The position numbers were made by a program, and so were the translations under genes. A model generated the notes under the pieces. It worked only from the letters and a program-made list of their open reading frames with translations. It searched no databases and had not been told where the DNA came from. Shown here piece by piece: positions 54,784 to 63,212 of a DNA stretch of 64,000 nucleotides; positions within the stretch are counted from its first letter, which is position 1; each line of letters opens with the position of its first letter. The DNA comes from an uncultured Algibacter sp. Its GTDB lineage: Bacteria > Bacteroidota > Bacteroidia > Flavobacteriales > Flavobacteriaceae. The DNA lies in contig NZ_CANMAU010000006.1 of the NCBI RefSeq assembly GCF_947495925.1, positions 5,001 to 69,000 of the forward strand. The letters are read 5' to 3'.

Positions 54784-56780
54784 TAGAAAAGGTCTTTTAA
54801 TAAGTTATCATCTACTAAGTTAGGGATTGTAATTTTTAGTTTAGGTGTACGTTTCATTTCTCTCTTAATGGCAAAAATGGATCCTTTATTTCTGGCCCAA
54901 CTTCTTCGTGCAATGCCATTGTGTACATCATAGAATATCATACTTTTTAATTTTTTTTCAGCTTCAGGGCTCCCGTCTAACAACAATCCAAAACCACCAT
55001 TTATTACTTCTCCCCAACCAACACCACCTCCGTTATGGATAGACACCCATGTAGCTCCTCTAAAACTATCACCAATAACGTTATGAATTGACATATCTGC
55101 TGTGAATTTACTACCATCATAAATATTGGAAGTTTCTCTGTATGGAGAATCCGTTCCGCTTACATCATGATGATCTCTTCCTAAAACAACAGGACCAACT
55201 TTTCCTTCGGCTATAGCAGTATTGAAGGCAGTTGCTATTTTTGAACGTCCCTCAGCATCAGCATACAATATACGTGCTTGGGTACCAACAACCATTTTGT
55301 TTCTTTTAGCATTTTTAATCCAAGTAATATTATCCTGCGTTTGCAACTGAATTTCTTGTGGAGCACTTTTCATAATATCTTTTAAAACACGAGTTGCTAT
55401 TTTATCTGTTATGTCTAAATCTTTTGGTTTTCCGCTAGTGCAAACCCATCTAAAAGGACCGAAACCATAATCAAAACACATTGGACCTAATATATCTTGT
55501 ACATAGGAGGGGTATTTGAAATCAACCCCGTTTTTATGCATAACGTCCGCTCCAGCTCTTGAGGCTTCTAATAAAAAGGCGTTTCCATAATCGAAAAAAT
55601 AAGTACCTTTTTTTGTGTGTTGGTTTATGGATTTTGCATGACGGATTAAAGTCTTTTTTACTTTTTCTTTGAAAAATTCTGGGTTTTCGCGGATTAACTT
55701 ATTGGACTGCTCATATGAAATGTCAATAGGATAGTAGCCACCAGTCCATGGAATGTGAAGTGAAGTTTGATCTGAACCCACATGAACGAAAATGTCTTCC
55801 TTATCAAAACGCTCCCAAATACTAACAATATTACCAATAAAGGCAATTGAAACAGTTTCCTTTTGTGCTTGTGCCTGTTTTACTCTTACTGTCAAGTCAT
55901 CCATAGAATCAATAAGTAAATCCACCCAGCCTTGTTCGAAGCGTTTTGTTGCAGCTTTTTTGTTTACTTCTGCAGCAATTGTAATGCACCCTACAATATT
56001 GCCAGCTTTGGGTTGAGCGCCACTCATTCCCCCTAATCCTGCTGTTAAAAATATTTTTCCTTTTGGGGTTTCACGGTCAGAGAGAATTTTACGAAATGCA
56101 TTCATAAGCGTAATGGTAGTGCCATGAACAATTCCTTGGGGGCCAATATACATAAATGAACCTGCTGTCATTTGACCATATTGGGTAACTCCTAAAGCAT
56201 TATATTTTTCCCAATCATCTGGTTTTGAATAATTAGGAATCATCATCCCATTTGTTACTACAACTCTGGGAGCACCTGTTGATGATGGAAATAAACCCAT
56301 GGGGTGACCAGAGTATATATGTAAGGTCTGCGTATTTGTCATGGTAGCCAAATACTTCATCGTGACTAAATATTGGGCCCAGTTTTGAAATACAGCACCA
56401 TTTCCACCGTAGGTAATTAATTCTTCGGGGTGTTGGGCAACATTAGGATCCAAATTATTTTGAATCATAAGCATAATAGCCGCTGATTGATAGGATTTCG
56501 CTGGATATTCGTCTATAGATCTGGCAAACATTTTATATTTTGGTTTGAACCTGTACATATAGATTCTACCAAAGTCTTTTAATTCCTGAGCGAATTCTGG
56601 GGCTAAGTCTTTATGCCATGCTTCTGGAAAATATCTTAATGCATTTCGTATTGCAAGTTGTTTTTCATTAGTTAATAGTACGTCTTTTCTTTTAGGGGCT
56701 CTATTTACGTTGGATGTAAGAACTCTTTTTTTTGGCAGTATAGAAGGAATACCTTGTAATATTTGTTCTTGAAAAGTCAT
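54783..56780 (-). CDS. hutU: Urocanate hydratase
   Basis: Adds water to urocanate to give imidazolonepropionate, with NAD+ as an electrophile. 665 residues, of the longer urocanase form; the common bacterial form is about 555. YGGNGAVFQNWAQYLVTM, YSGHPMGLFPSS, TAGLGGMSGAQPKAG (the NAD site) and the VGRDHHD-like VLGRDHHDVSGTDSPYRET are family motifs. It is co-transcribed with hutH upstream (12-base gap) and hutI downstream. Confidence 0.96.
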   Translation of the reverse strand: MTFQEQILQGIPSILPKKRVLTSNVNRAPKRKDVLLTNEKQLAIRNALRYFPEAWHKDLAPEFAQELKDFGRIYMYRFKPKYKMFARSIDEYPAKSYQSAAIMLMIQNNLDPNVAQHPEELITYGGNGAVFQNWAQYLVTMKYLATMTNTQTLHIYSGHPMGLFPSSTGAPRVVVTNGMMIPNYSKPDDWEKYNALGVTQYGQMTAGSFMYIGPQGIVHGTTITLMNAFRKILSDRETPKGKIFLTAGLGGMSGAQPKAGNIVGCITIAAEVNKKAATKRFEQGWVDLLIDSMDDLTVRVKQAQAQKETVSIAFIGNIVSIWERFDKEDIFVHVGSDQTSLHIPWTGGYYPIDISYEQSNKLIRENPEFFKEKVKKTLIRHAKSINQHTKKGTYFFDYGNAFLLEASRAGADVMHKNGVDFKYPSYVQDILGPMCFDYGFGPFRWVCTSGKPKDLDITDKIATRVLKDIMKSAPQEIQLQTQDNITWIKNAKRNKMVVGTQARILYADAEGRSKIATAFNTAIAEGKVGPVVLGRDHHDVSGTDSPYRETSNIYDGSKFTADMSIHNVIGDSFRGATWVSIHNGGGVGWGEVINGGFGLLLDGSPEAEKKLKSMIFYDVHNGIARRSWARNKGSIFAIKREMKRTPKLKITIPNLVDDNLLKDLF

Positions 56781-56792
56781 TTGAAAATCAAT

Positions 56793-58283
56793 TTAATTTA
56801 CTACGATACATTTGTTTTTTACTAAGTTAATCATGGCGTTAATATCATCCTTTAGAATACGGTCTTCTTCCAATTTTGTGACATAAGATCGAATGATTTT
56901 GAAGTTTTCTTCAATTGTTTTAGAGAAGGTACAGGGTCTCCTAAACTCAAGCGCTTGAGCTGCATACATGAGTTCTATAGCTAATATTTTTTCTATGTTT
57001 TCTAATATTTGATTAAATTTTCTTCCGGAAATACTGCCCATAGAAACGTGGTCCTCTTGGCCTAAAGCTGTTGGGATACTATCTGCTGAAGGTGGGAAAC
57101 ACAAGGATTTGTTTTCGGTAACAAGAGCTGCTGTTGTGTATTGTGGAATCATAAATCCAGAGTTTAGTCCCCCTGAAGCCGTAAGTAATCTTGGAAGCCC
57201 GTATTTACCTTCAATTAATAAATAAGAGCGTCTATCTGAAATATTCCCCAGTTCGGAAGCGGCAACAGCACCATAATCTAATGCCATAGCAAGTGGCTGT
57301 CCATGAAAATTTCCGCCAGAAATGGCTACCGTATCACTTAAAACTATAGGGTTATCAGTAACAGAGTTCATTTCTATTTCTGCCAATTTCCTTAAATGAT
57401 TGTAAGCATTTCTAGAAGCACCATGAACCTGCGGTATGCATCGCATAGAGTAGGGGTCTTGCACCCGTTCACAGTTTTCGTGCGACATAATATTTTCGGA
57501 GGACTTAAAAAGCATACGCATGCGCTTGGCAACCTTCAAACTTCCTTTAAAAGGTCTTATTTTGTGCAGTGACTTTTTAAAAGGAGAAGCACTTCCTTTA
57601 TAGCCTTCAATACTCATAGCGCCTGCTACATCAGCTAAATCAAGAAGATATTTCATTTTATGTAATCCCACTATAGTGTGTGCTAGAATAAATTGTGTAC
57701 CATTAATGAGCGCCAATCCTTCTTTAGCTTCTAGTTTAATGGGGTCTAAATTATGCTTGGTTAAGATTTTTTTTGCACTAACAATTTGATTGTCAACCCA
57801 GAATTCGCCATCGCCTAAAAGAGGCAAAAACAAATGAGAAAGCGGAGCTAAATCTCCAGAAGCTCCTACTGAACCTTGTTCTGGAACTACTGGTATTAAA
57901 TTATTTTCAATGAAATAAATAATGCGGTTTATGACATCTAGTCGAATTCCAGAAAATCCTTGACATAAAGCGTGTATTTTGCAAATCATCATAATTTTCG
58001 ATAACCGTTTATTAATCGGTTTTCCAACTCCAACAGCGTGGGTCATTAAAAGGTTTTTTTGAAGTTTACTAGTTTCATCTGGAGTGATTTGAACATCGCA
58101 TAATGGACCAAACCCTGTGTTAATGCCATAAATAGCTTTGGAGGAAGCTGCCATGGCTTCTACTTTTTTTCTGCAAGTTTGGACTTTTTCTATAGTTTTA
58201 GCAGTTAATTGCGCGTTTAAAGAGCCATTTGAAATAGCAATTACTATCTCAACGGTTAGTTTGTCAAGGCCATATCGAAACAT
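56793..58283 (-). CDS. hutH: Histidine ammonia-lyase
   Basis: Removes ammonia from histidine to give urocanate, the first step of the pathway. 496 residues. The A141-S142-G143 triplet in GSVGASGDLAPLSH forms the MIO cofactor. YGINTGFGPLCD near residue 52 carries the catalytic Tyr, and QDPYSMRCIPQVHGA and GNFHGQPLAMALD follow. First gene of the operon, with a perfect promoter upstream and a divergent LysR gene. Confidence 0.96.
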   Translation of the reverse strand: MFRYGLDKLTVEIVIAISNGSLNAQLTAKTIEKVQTCRKKVEAMAASSKAIYGINTGFGPLCDVQITPDETSKLQKNLLMTHAVGVGKPINKRLSKIMMICKIHALCQGFSGIRLDVINRIIYFIENNLIPVVPEQGSVGASGDLAPLSHLFLPLLGDGEFWVDNQIVSAKKILTKHNLDPIKLEAKEGLALINGTQFILAHTIVGLHKMKYLLDLADVAGAMSIEGYKGSASPFKKSLHKIRPFKGSLKVAKRMRMLFKSSENIMSHENCERVQDPYSMRCIPQVHGASRNAYNHLRKLAEIEMNSVTDNPIVLSDTVAISGGNFHGQPLAMALDYGAVAASELGNISDRRSYLLIEGKYGLPRLLTASGGLNSGFMIPQYTTAALVTENKSLCFPPSADSIPTALGQEDHVSMGSISGRKFNQILENIEKILAIELMYAAQALEFRRPCTFSKTIEENFKIIRSYVTKLEEDRILKDDINAMINLVKNKCIVVN

Positions 58284-58309
58284 ATATTTTAGGTTATATA
58301 GGTTTTATT

Positions 58310-58337
58310 CAAAGTTATTTTATAGTTTGATGTTCAA
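58310..58337 (-). promoter_or_regulatory. hut operon promoter
   Basis: On the minus strand TTG (58335-58337), exactly 17 bases, then TAACTTTG (58310-58317): a full match to the Bacteroidota consensus. It lies 27 bases before hutH, in the short gap shared with the LysR gene. Confidence 0.75.
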
Positions 58338-58367
58338 CAAGATTAATTATTTACTATATTGATAACT

Positions 58368-59249
58368 ATGGGTAATCAAATAGAACTTCGACATATAAAA
58401 TATTTTCTTGCTGTTGCTGAAGATTTACATTTTAGGCGTGCAGCTGAACGTTTGTTTATTTCACAACCAGGGCTAAGTAGACAAATAAAACAAATGGAAG
58501 AAGGGTTAGGAGTCGAACTATTTTACCGACATAATAGAAAAGTTGAACTTACTATTGCAGGGGCCTTTTTAAAAGAGGAACTAACTAGAAATTTAAAAAC
58601 TTTGGATAATGTATTTAGCCATGCTAAACTTTTAAATGATGGGTTAGGGGGTAATTTGAAATTAGGTTACGTAGGTTCGGCAATGAATCAAATTATTCCC
58701 GATTTGCTATTGAGGTTTGAAAAATCTAATCAAGATATTGTGATTTCTTTAAAGGAAATGGATAATCAAAAGCAGATCGAAAGCTTATTATCTCAAGACA
58801 TTGATATGGGTTTTGTTCGTTTAGAAAAGGTACCCCGTACCATAGAAATTAGGCCAATTTTAAAAGAACCCTTTTGCATTGTTCTTCCAAAGGAACATCA
58901 TATAAGAGACTCCAGTTTTACTGATATTTCACAATTAAAAAACGAACCTTTTATTTTGTTTGATTCTCAATATAGTTCCTCATATTTTGAAAAGGTTATG
59001 CATATATTTGAAGATGCCGGTTTTGTACCTAGTGTATCTCATTATACAATTCATGCCACGTCAATTTATAAGTTGGTTGAAAATGGTTTTGGAGTTTCTA
59101 TAGTACCTAAATCGTTAATTTCGGGTTCTTTTAAAAGTTTGAAATTTATAGAGTTGAATAAAGTTATGCATCGTACAACGTTGTCAGTGGTATGGAATAG
59201 GGAAAGCATCAATCCAGTGTTGGGAAAGATTTTGGAGTTCTTATATTGA
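58368..59249 (+). CDS. LysR-family regulator, probable hut regulator
   Basis: A 293-residue LysR-type regulator. The HTH is at about residues 4-62 (RHIKYFLAVAEDLHFRRAAE, then LFISQPGLSRQIKQMEEGLG), and the effector domain begins at about 88. It is divergent from hutH with only 84 bases between, the usual layout of a LysR gene and its target operon; urocanate or histidine would be the likely ligand. I start at the ATG at 58368; the frame reaches a TTG three codons earlier. Confidence 0.9.
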   Translation: MGNQIELRHIKYFLAVAEDLHFRRAAERLFISQPGLSRQIKQMEEGLGVELFYRHNRKVELTIAGAFLKEELTRNLKTLDNVFSHAKLLNDGLGGNLKLGYVGSAMNQIIPDLLLRFEKSNQDIVISLKEMDNQKQIESLLSQDIDMGFVRLEKVPRTIEIRPILKEPFCIVLPKEHHIRDSSFTDISQLKNEPFILFDSQYSSSYFEKVMHIFEDAGFVPSVSHYTIHATSIYKLVENGFGVSIVPKSLISGSFKSLKFIELNKVMHRTTLSVVWNRESINPVLGKILEFLY

Positions 59250-59354
59250 TAAATAAAAAAGGTTAGTTTTAGAAGTTTTTGCGCCCAAAGGCTTTAAGGA
59301 ATTTGATGTTTTTGATCTATTAAAAATGCATGACTTCAATTGTATTTAAGCTTG

Positions 59355-59382
59355 TTGTTTTAATAGATAATCTTTAGTTTTG
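59355..59382 (+). promoter_or_regulatory. Desaturase promoter
   Basis: TTG (59355-59357), exactly 17 bases, then TAGTTTTG (59375-59382): a full consensus match, 25 bases before the start of the gene. Confidence 0.75.
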
Positions 59383-59407
59383 TAACATAAATTAATGCCT
59401 TGATAAA

Positions 59408-60514
59408 ATGAGTGTAGATATTACTTTTACTCAGAATTCCGGAGATAATAAACACTATAGGGTTCTTAAAAAAAGGGTGGATGCTGTTGTTAAAGATTTA
59501 CCTAAGTCTAGAAACACAGCTAAAAAGATAACAACCTTTTTTTGTATTTCTCTTTACGTACTTATTTATTTTTTGGCTTTATATAATATAGAAAATGTTG
59601 GCCTGTATTATTTGCTTTATGCCGGTTTAGGGTTTGCAATAGTTTTTATTTTTTTAAACATTATACATGACGCTGTACATAACCATGTGTTTAATAAAAA
59701 CTGGTCCAATAATTTGGTGTTAATAGTTTTTGATTTGCTTGGTGCAAATAGTTTTATATGGAAGAATAGACATATTAAAATGCACCATAATTATCAGAAT
59801 ATTATGGGTTGGGATTCTGACATAGAGCAAGCGGGACCTGTAAAAATATATCCTGCAAGCGAAACAAAGCCCATTCATAAAAAACAGCACATTCTAGTAT
59901 TTTTTATGTACCCCTTGTATTTGTTTAATTGGGTTTTGATAAGAGACTTTAAAGACTTCTTTCAGGAAGATCGTTGTATTAAAAAGAAGCTTGATAAAAT
60001 ACCGTTAATAGAATATGTGAAACTGTTTTTCTTTAAGTTTTTCTTTATTTTTTATATGGTGTTTATTCCAATATTAATGGGACAAAGTGTAGGTACCGCA
60101 ATAGGAGCTTTATTAGTAATGTTGGTGGTAGGGAGTTTAGTGGCATTAACTATTTTACTTACTGCGCACCCTAATTTAACGAATGAGTTTCCTGTTCCTG
60201 ATGAAAATGGTAAAATACCCAATAGTTGGTTAGAGCATCAGTTTATTACAACAAATGATGTTACCTTGGATAATTGGTTTAGCCGAAATTTAATGGGGAA
60301 TTTTAACTACCATATTGTTCATCATATATATCCAAATATTAGTCCTGTTTACTCTCCAGAAGCAACTCAAGTTATTAAGGAATATGCTGAAGAGAATGGC
60401 TTTAAGTATAAATCTTGGACTATTTGGAAAGCCTTGTATCATCATTATCAATTAATTAAATCAAATGCTGATAATGCAACTGCAGAATTTAATATTTTAG
60501 AAGAAGATATGTAA
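59408..60514 (+). CDS. Membrane fatty acid desaturase
   Basis: A 368-residue membrane di-iron desaturase of the linoleoyl/acyl-lipid (FA_desaturase) type. The three histidine boxes are H87-D-A-V-H91-N-H93, then HIKMHH at about 122-127, and HIVHH at about 301-306. Helices lie at about 41-60, 66-85, 195-215 and 222-240. It has no fused cytochrome b5 domain, so electrons must come from a separate donor. It probably keeps membranes fluid in the cold. It has its own promoter and terminator. Confidence 0.92.
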   Translation: MSVDITFTQNSGDNKHYRVLKKRVDAVVKDLPKSRNTAKKITTFFCISLYVLIYFLALYNIENVGLYYLLYAGLGFAIVFIFLNIIHDAVHNHVFNKNWSNNLVLIVFDLLGANSFIWKNRHIKMHHNYQNIMGWDSDIEQAGPVKIYPASETKPIHKKQHILVFFMYPLYLFNWVLIRDFKDFFQEDRCIKKKLDKIPLIEYVKLFFFKFFFIFYMVFIPILMGQSVGTAIGALLVMLVVGSLVALTILLTAHPNLTNEFPVPDENGKIPNSWLEHQFITTNDVTLDNWFSRNLMGNFNYHIVHHIYPNISPVYSPEATQVIKEYAEENGFKYKSWTIWKALYHHYQLIKSNADNATAEFNILEEDM

Positions 60515-60526
60515 TTCCAATTTAAT

Positions 60527-60580
60527 TATAAAATAAAAGCTTCTTTAATACCATTTGATTAAAGAAGCTTTTATTTTATA
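60527..60580. terminator. Bidirectional terminator (23-bp perfect stem)
   Basis: A perfect 23-bp inverted repeat (60527-60549 with 60558-60580) with an 8-base loop, GC-richer at AAAGCTT and AT-rich outside. It separates the desaturase gene from the convergent sbtA operon and can serve both. Confidence 0.9.
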
Positions 60581-60589
60581 AAAATGGGT

Positions 60590-60901
60590 TTAATCTAAAA
60601 TTTGGATCGTTACCGAACTTTGAATTTTTAATTCTTTTCCTTTTAATCTTGCATCAGCTAAAAAAGCTTTGGTGTCTTCTTTTGAAGTAATGAGTTCTAT
60701 AATTCGGCTGTTATCAAATGTACAGGAATCATTTATGTTTCCTTCCGTTCTTGATAATCTTTGGATTTTGTGAAAATTGATTTTAGTATCTAGAAGGCCA
60801 TTTAGTATGGTGCGAGCTTCTGATAGTGTAAATGATCCATCAACCAGATTAATTTTTTGTTTCAATTGTAGTTTTTCTGATTTTTTTAATGTTGTTTCCA
60901 T
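60590..60901 (-). CDS. Small unrecognised protein after sbtA
   Basis: A 103-residue soluble protein without a known domain. It has a basic N-terminus, helices (GSFTLSEARTILNGLLDTKINF) and a final strand (KELKIQSSVTIQIL). It does not look like the PII-type SbtB that regulates SbtA in cyanobacteria. It lies 21 bases after sbtA in the same direction and may bind or regulate the transporter; that is inference. Confidence 0.75.
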   Translation of the reverse strand: METTLKKSEKLQLKQKINLVDGSFTLSEARTILNGLLDTKINFHKIQRLSRTEGNINDSCTFDNSRIIELITSKEDTKAFLADARLKGKELKIQSSVTIQILD

Positions 60902-60922
60902 AAGGTATTGTGTTAAAGATTA

Positions 60923-61888
60923 TTAAAAATTTTGAATAATGCATAAGTAAAGCGGCATGCCCAAAGTGATGTTAAAGGGGAAGGTTATAGCTAAGGCCAT
61001 GGGTATATATAAGCTCGGACTCGCTTTGGGAACAGCTATTTTCATGGCGGCTGGAACTGCAATGTATGATGCACTAGCAGCTAGTATGGCAAATAAAAGT
61101 CTATTGCCAACGCCTTCAATAAATATGCCACTAGCCAAAGCCACTAGCGTTCCATTTGTAATTGGAATAATTATTGCAAATACTAAGGCGAACCATCCTT
61201 TCTTAATTAAGTCTGATATTTTTCTACCACTTGTTATTCCCACATCTAGTAGAAATACAGCAAGGAATCCTTTAAATATATCTGTAGTAAAAGGTTTTAT
61301 ACCTTCAGCTTGCGCATCACTTGCCAGAAAGCCAATAATTAAACTCCCAATAATTAAAAGCACGCTACCATTAAAAAGAGCATGTTGCAATACGGTTTTA
61401 ATTGGAATATCTGATTTCCCACGGCTTCCTTTTGAAATCATGATTAAAAAAAGACCTATCATAATAGATGGGGCTTCCATTAAAGCCATAACAGCAACCA
61501 TATGTCCATTAAATGGGATTTGCTCCATTTCTAAGAATGCAATTGTTGTTATAAAGGTAACTGCGCTTACAGAGCCGTAGGATGCTGCAATAGCTCCAGC
61601 GTTATCTATACTAAACTTTTTTCGTAAAATATAATATGTGTATACAGGAACAGTTAAGGCTAAAAATATGCCGAAGACTAACGACCAAACGATCTCCAAC
61701 GAAAAAGTACTGTGAGATAGTTCTTGCCCGCCTTTAAAGCCTATGGCTAATAATAAATAAAGAGAGATAAACTTGGACGAGTTTTCAGGTATTTTTAAAT
61801 CACTTTTAAGTTGAACAGCAACAATTCCTAGAAAGAAAAAAAGTAATGCTGGGTTAGTAAGGTTGTCAATAAGTAAATGTAAATCCAT
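60923..61888 (-). CDS. sbtA: SbtA-type sodium-dependent bicarbonate transporter
   Basis: A 321-residue permease of the SbtA family (PF05982), which imports bicarbonate with sodium. About ten helices. Family segments are PALLFFFLGIVAVQLKSDLKIP near the start, LLAIGFKGGQEL, AASYGSVSAVTF and AASASYIAVPAAMKIAVP; the last two are the repeated cores of the transport site. It lies between two small genes and faces a LysR gene upstream. In a heterotroph it would feed carboxylases (anaplerotic fixation) or pH balance. Confidence 0.92.
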   Translation of the reverse strand: MDLHLLIDNLTNPALLFFFLGIVAVQLKSDLKIPENSSKFISLYLLLAIGFKGGQELSHSTFSLEIVWSLVFGIFLALTVPVYTYYILRKKFSIDNAGAIAASYGSVSAVTFITTIAFLEMEQIPFNGHMVAVMALMEAPSIMIGLFLIMISKGSRGKSDIPIKTVLQHALFNGSVLLIIGSLIIGFLASDAQAEGIKPFTTDIFKGFLAVFLLDVGITSGRKISDLIKKGWFALVFAIIIPITNGTLVALASGIFIEGVGNRLLFAILAASASYIAVPAAMKIAVPKASPSLYIPMALAITFPFNITLGMPLYLCIIQNF

Positions 61889-61913
61889 AAAAAGATTAAA
61901 AAAATTATATTAG

Positions 61914-62114
61914 TTAATGGTTATAAGTGTTCTTTCCGTTCATAAGGGCTAAGCAGATTATTGTTCCACATAAAATCAGCTCCTCTAAAAACAACTTGTT
62001 ACTTCTTATTGATAGCGAAATAAATGTGAGATAGATGGATAGGATAATAACCACGCTAAGTGAAACGGGTTTTTGATTAAAATTTTGAATACTGGTAAAA
62101 AGTTTTTCTTTCAT
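61914..62114 (-). CDS. Small membrane protein before sbtA
   Basis: A 66-residue protein with two hydrophobic helices (about residues 18-34 and 42-57). I do not recognise a family. It is 25 bases before sbtA and in the same direction, so it is probably the first gene of that operon. It is supported by position and hydrophobicity only. Confidence 0.55.
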   Translation of the reverse strand: MKEKLFTSIQNFNQKPVSLSVVIILSIYLTFISLSIRSNKLFLEELILCGTIICLALMNGKNTYNH

Positions 62115-62152
62115 CGATTTTAATTTTGATGCAAAGTTTAGTTTTATAATTC

Positions 62153-62186
62153 ATATATTTTTATTTATATTTATTATAAAATATAT
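62153..62186. promoter_or_regulatory. Inverted repeat between sbtA operon and LysR gene
   Basis: ATATATTTT (62153-62161) and AAAATATAT (62178-62186) face each other with 16 bases between, in the 83-base divergent gap. Such a site would suit a LysR-type regulator, though the AT-rich content makes chance likely. Confidence 0.4.
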
Positions 62187-62197
62187 AAAAATAAATT

Positions 62198-63124
62198 ATG
62201 AACTATACCTTGCATCAATTAGAGATTTTCTTAAAAGTTGCTGAATTACAAAGTGTTACTAAGGCTTCGGAAGCGTTGTATTTGACTCAGCCTGCAGTTT
62301 CTATTCAATTGAAAAAATTACAGGAGCAGTTTAAAATTCCATTGTTCGAAGTTGTTGGAAGACGGATTTATATTACGGAATTTGGAGAAGAGGTTGTTGT
62401 TGCAGGGAAGAAAATAATGAATGAGGTTAAAGCTATAGACTACAGGGCATTGTCGTATCAAGGTGAGCTAGCAGGGAAACTAAGAATTGCCATTGTATCT
62501 ACAGCTAAATATGTTATGCCTTTTTTTATTTCAGATTTTATAAATACACATCGCGGTGTAGACCTGATTATGGATGTGACTAATAAAACTTCCGTTATAA
62601 AAGCTTTAGAAAATAATGAAGTTGATTTTGCGATGGTTTCTACAATACCGAATAAGCTGAAAATTAATAGAATAGAACTTATGCGAAATGAGTTGTATAT
62701 GGTTGGGGGAAAAGGATATAAACACAAGAGTAAAAACTTAACAAAAACTGAATTTCAAAAATTACCACTTATATATAGAGAACAGGGGTCTGCAACCCGT
62801 TTGGCAATGGAAAAATTTATAGATTCAAAAAAAATATCGACTTATAAAAAAATGGAATTAACCTCGAATGAAGCTTTAAAACAAGCTGTTATTTCTGGAT
62901 TAGGTTATTCTATCATGCCTTTAATAGGTATTAAGAATGCTATTACTATAGGGGATTTGCAAATTATACCAGTGAAAGGTTTACCCATTGTGACAAATTG
63001 GAATTTAATATGGTTAAGTTCTAAAAATATGTCAGTAATAGCGAAATCACTTATAGATTACGTTAAAGAAAATAAAGAATCATTGATAGAAAAGCACTTT
63101 GGTTGGATGGAACAGTACGATTAA
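62198..63124 (+). CDS. LysR-family regulator, CbbR/CmpR-like
   Basis: A 308-residue LysR-type regulator. The HTH is at about residues 4-60 (LHQLEIFLKVAELQSVTKAS, then YLTQPAVSIQLKKLQEQF). The effector domain begins at about 88 (GKLRIAIVSTAKYVMPFF). The sequence start and the ligand domain resemble CbbR/CmpR regulators of inorganic carbon genes. It is divergent from the sbtA operon and so is its likely regulator. Confidence 0.88.
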   Translation: MNYTLHQLEIFLKVAELQSVTKASEALYLTQPAVSIQLKKLQEQFKIPLFEVVGRRIYITEFGEEVVVAGKKIMNEVKAIDYRALSYQGELAGKLRIAIVSTAKYVMPFFISDFINTHRGVDLIMDVTNKTSVIKALENNEVDFAMVSTIPNKLKINRIELMRNELYMVGGKGYKHKSKNLTKTEFQKLPLIYREQGSATRLAMEKFIDSKKISTYKKMELTSNEALKQAVISGLGYSIMPLIGIKNAITIGDLQIIPVKGLPIVTNWNLIWLSSKNMSVIAKSLIDYVKENKESLIEKHFGWMEQYD

Positions 63125-63212
63125 ATATTAATGAGTCTTTGATTCTTAAAAAGTAAAATTTAAAATGTAACTGCCCTGAAAAAATAACTTTTAATTAAAT
63201 GTAAATACCTCA

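Noticed and set aside
60957-61580. 207-residue plus-strand frame opposite sbtA
   Set aside because: It mirrors the hydrophobic codons of sbtA on the other strand and has no motif of its own.
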